Below are positions 60,638-64,000 of a stretch of DNA of 64,000 nt, piece after piece. Each line of letters opens with the position of its first letter. Within the stretch, counting starts at the first letter, position 1. The translations under genes were made by a program, and so were the position numbers. This DNA is from Solanum dulcamara (lineage: Eukaryota > Streptophyta > Magnoliopsida > Solanales > Solanaceae). The notes below the pieces were generated by a model. That model saw only the letters and a program-made list of their open reading frames with translations, made no database searches and was not told the DNA's origin. The DNA lies in the NCBI RefSeq assembly GCF_947179165.1, contig NC_077242.1, positions 45,215,097-45,279,096 on the forward strand, given 5' to 3'.

Positions 60638-63600
60638 TGTTACACCCCGCACTCTTGAGCTCGAAACATCTTCTTAAGTTCCTTAGACACTATCATGTGA
60701 GCTGGATAAGCTACGACACTATCAAACAACTCTAAGGAAAGAAGATTTTGATACCTCGCGAGAAGGGAGGTTGGAGATAGGTTTATAAGAATCTGGAAAG
60801 AGTTGGAGACCGAATAATGAGTCGTGGTACTCCATTTACTTACCTAAGCCACCAACTTGGATGTTGTACATACTTAAACTAGTTAAGTACATACTAAGCT
60901 TGCGTAGTACGGATTACATAGGCTCTTAAAATAAGACGAGAGGACAAACCTACGAAAGGGAGGAAAAACTAGTTTTCGAACTTATCAAAGTGAAGCAAGC
61001 AGGTGACAAGCAGGTAGGTGACACACCTAGGTGGGACCCACACTTCCACGTGGCAGCATGTGATTGGTGGCATGTAATGACGTGGCTGCCTAAGGTTGTG
61101 ACACGTGTCACCCTTAGAGGATGACACGTGTCACCTTCCAAAAGGATATATATGTGTGTGAAGTGCTGAAATTTATCACATTTCAGCCTTCTCTCTTCAA
61201 AAACACTTGAGAGAAAAACCAAGAACAAAAGAGAGTATAGCTACGGGTTTGGTGGCCAAGAAAGGTAAGGCCCGATTTCTTTCCGTAAATTAATTATTTA
61301 AGGTATCCTATGGTGATATGATGGTGTTTAACAACATAAAATTTATCGTTAGGGAAAAAAGGAGATTTTGTTCTTGTTAACAGACCCGTTTTTGAAAATA
61401 CCACTGTTAGTAAAACAAGTATAACTCCTTCTGTATAGCTCCGTTTCAAGTGATTAAAGATGTTTTGGAAATATATTACACAGGGATACAACTTTCATGT
61501 AGACGCTACAACCCAGTTTTGCTTTTCGCTACTCCAAAAATGGTGGTGAAGCTTGGGGGAGCTGCTGCCCAGATTTCGTTCTAGAAATCCTACACAGACT
61601 GCTGTTGATATTTTGGGCATATCTCTTTGTACAAAATTTCTGTAGGGCTGATTCGAAATGGTATGAGACCTTGAGACACATGTATATAACCTTCATTGAG
61701 AACACAAATCCTGTTTCCGTCAATTAGCCCTTCGAAACTAAGGGACAATACGAGACAGTAACCTGCCCAGAATTCACATTTTGACAACTTTGGTGAATTT
61801 TGACCAATTTCGGGTGAGGTAAGGTCTTACCTTCTAATTTGAAGTTTATGGTGTTGTTATAAGGTGTATTAAACACCTTTTAGGCTGCTGAAAGTGTAAA
61901 AATGTCATAGCAATGTTTAACGTTCGAAGCAATCCAAATTGTAGTCGTTATAGTCGAATTGTTGTCGAAGTGAAGTGTTGTTAGTGTGAGTGGTTGCTGC
62001 AGGGGTGTGAGGTGTGGTTGCAGGGCCTAAATGTGTTTTAAAGTGGTTTATGGTGCTGCTGGTTGAAGCCACATGACCCCTCGTCATGTATAATTAAAGG
62101 CGTTACAAAATAAAGGCTAGACGCCCTATTGTGATATCGTATTTTTGAATAAGTCGTTCGAAGTTTATGTTGTATATTGTTGTTGCGAATTGCTTAAACA
62201 TATGCTGCAGGTTGTTGTTGTTGGTTGGCTGTAGGTCTTAGGGACCTAATTGGAAATCCGGATAGGGCACATTGTAGGGGAGGTGCTGCCCAATTTTCGT
62301 TAACATCCTAACTAGTTAAGGAACTAGCCGAGAAGGCGAGCGAAGGGATAAATGTTATGAATACTCGTGGGTAGTCAAAGTTGCTGAAAAGTCTAAGGTT
62401 GTTAATACTTGCATTACTTATATGTTAAATAGTTTTCAAGGACAACGACGAGGACGTGATTAAGAGAAGTCCATACAAGGTATGTGAAGCTTTCCTTTGG
62501 CGTGTTTTTGGAATAGATATGTAGAACTATTCTTCTTTTCTTTTGGCATGTCTTAGATATAGGCTATAAATGATATGTATATGATATTTGGGATTCAATC
62601 CATTCGTAAAGCCCTGAGTATGAGTCGAAACTCTTGTTTACTTCTTGGTATTAGAACTTCTGCAATAGCTGAGTCATTGCCTTTTTGTCTTCTATGTGAT
62701 GAAAACTAGTACATGTAAAGCCTATTTCTTCTTTCCTTTGGAGTGGCTTAACTTTAAGTGAAATGGTATATGATATAGGTTTAGAGGTAATTCCATTTAT
62801 GAGCTCTGATTGTAACTCGTGACTTGTAGTCACTCCTGAACATCAAGAGTCTGAAAGTAGTCAAACTGATATTCTCGAGCCTGCTATATAATGAATAGTA
62901 AGTAGAGGTACTAGCTCCTCTTTTTAGAGGCTCTGAAATGATAAATGCCGTTGATTGCATGAGTTGAGTCTTTGACTAGATAAATTGTGTTTCTGAGTGC
63001 ATAGACTATATTTCTGAATGCATAAATTATGTGGCATTATTTTGATGCATGTCTGTGATTCTTGAGGCCCCCAACTGATGTAAGCCCTAATGACATCTAA
63101 AGGGATACCTCGGATAATTACTCCCCCAGTCTTCAGGTGATGGTTCACTTGACTGTTTCATCGAGTCTTAGATAATGACTTAGTTGCATATGGTTTCTCA
63201 CTACTCTACTCGTACATACTGTAACCCATCCTTCCTCGAGTCCCACGATGGGCCGGGATATGTTATCGTGCACAGTGTTACTACTTCTTTCACCGCATCC
63301 CGGGCCGGATGTGTATAGTTCCATGCACGAGGAGACGATGCCGTACGTGAGGTGTGATATATATTATATGTTATGACGATATGATTATTCACCGAGTCCC
63401 GGGCCGACTGTAATATGATTGTATGTGTGGTGAAATAAGGAAGGAACACCGAGACCCTCCTTATAGGGCCGGGTACATATGTATATTATGATGGTACGCT
63501 ATAGACGTACACCACTCCATTCACCGAGTCCCTCACTAAAGGGCCGGATACTTTATGTAGGCATGCATATGAGATTAAAGCAATACATTGTGACCCTGAG

Positions 63601-64000
63601 CCCCGCAGTGAACCGGGTGTGATACGATGATATACATGATAAGATGATACCGTATACAATGGTATGATACCGTATACGATGATATGATAAAATGAAATGC
63701 ATTATGATATGATGATATGTGATTATGAAGAAGTGATTATAACACCGAGTTCACTAGAGGGCCGGGCACAGCATATGATGATGTGTATGATTTACGTGTC
63801 CTAAGGTGCAGGTACAATAATTCATTTAGTTATTATACTTTTCCCCTGCATCCCTATTTCAGTTATGATCTCAGTTACGATGTGTTATGCTTTACATACT
63901 CAGTACATATATCGTACTGACCCCCTTTTCTCGGGGGGCTGCGTTTCATTCCCGCAGGTACAGATGTTTATTCTGGAGATCTATCAGCATAGGAGTTCCT
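60638..64000 (+). repeat. Type A LTR (A5), cut by window end
   Basis: It starts TGTTACACCCCGCACTCTTG after AATAA. Contains ACACGTGTCACC sites and ATATATATGTGTG (61090-61160), AAGGTAAGG near 61263, the shared module (61340-61790), three CACC-GAGTCCC-type hairpin units and related ones at 63230-63770, and ends in the segment CAGATGTTTATTCTGGAG. About 0.4 kb of LTR remains beyond the window. Whether it is a full element cannot be judged. Confidence 0.85.
63230..63775 (+). repeat. Hairpin-unit array CACCGAGTCCC...AGGGCCGGG (A5 copy)
   Basis: Seven units spaced by 30-170 bases, for example GAGTCCCACGATGGGCCGGG, GAGTCCCGGGCCGAC, GAGACCCTCCTTATAGGGCC, GAGTCCCTCACTAAAGGGCC and GAGTTCACTAGAGGGCCGGG. 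In most, the CCC(T) and (A)GGG parts can pair as a short stem with a loop of 0-7 bases. Each A and B LTR carries a version of the array. Confidence 0.75.

Overview
This window is a piece of repeat-rich plant nuclear DNA, most likely from a Solanaceae-like genome. That assignment is inferred from the look of the long-terminal-repeat families and is not proven here. I see no intact host gene, tRNA gene or CRISPR array. Nearly every base can be assigned to nested, decayed Ty3/gypsy LTR retrotransposons and their fragments. Most open reading frames are short chance frames in non-coding LTRs. The real coding remnants are broken gag, protease, reverse transcriptase, RNase H and integrase pieces.

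Three LTR types occur. Type C (LTR 2.26 kb, ends TGTAAGACCCC...GGGTTGTGACA) is a chromovirus-like element on the minus strand at 1-9619 with recognisable gag and pol; a fragment of a type B element splits it. Types A and B have very long LTRs (3.0-3.9 kb) starting TGTTACACCCC or TGTTATACCCC and ending GGTCGTGACA. Both have an initiator-tRNA-Met primer binding site and a GGGGGGAAGGA polypurine tract. Their internal regions are short (about 3-4.4 kb) and hold only decayed pol, so they are non-autonomous.

Layout: 1-9619 element C with the B-type insert 2356-6307; 9620-10372 integrase remnant of another element (D), into which C inserted; 10373-11128 LTR scraps; 11129 onward a type A LTR (A4), interrupted by a solo B-type LTR (13712-16882) and then by B1. 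B1 has its 5' LTR at 16909-30755 and its internal region at 30756-34084 and 60034-60431. The complete element A2 (18011-28792, target duplication TTTAT) sits in B1's LTR. The complete element B2 (34085-60028, duplication CCTAA) sits in B1's internal region. B2 itself carries the complete element A1 (43547-53861, duplication TAGGT) in its internal region and a truncated A3 (36937-41510) in its 3' LTR. After B1 come a MITE-like sequence (60432-60637) and a further type A LTR (A5) running off the end.

The most interesting signal is 5S rRNA-derived sequence inside the internal regions of A1, A2, B1 and B2. It lies in sense orientation in type A and in antisense orientation in type B, which suggests two separate captures. 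Other points are LTR modules swapped between families, a cluster of hairpin-forming CACCGAGTCCC...AGGGCCGGG units in the LTRs, G-box clusters just upstream of the LTR TATA boxes, and a paralogous empty site at 33551 that confirms the A1 insertion.
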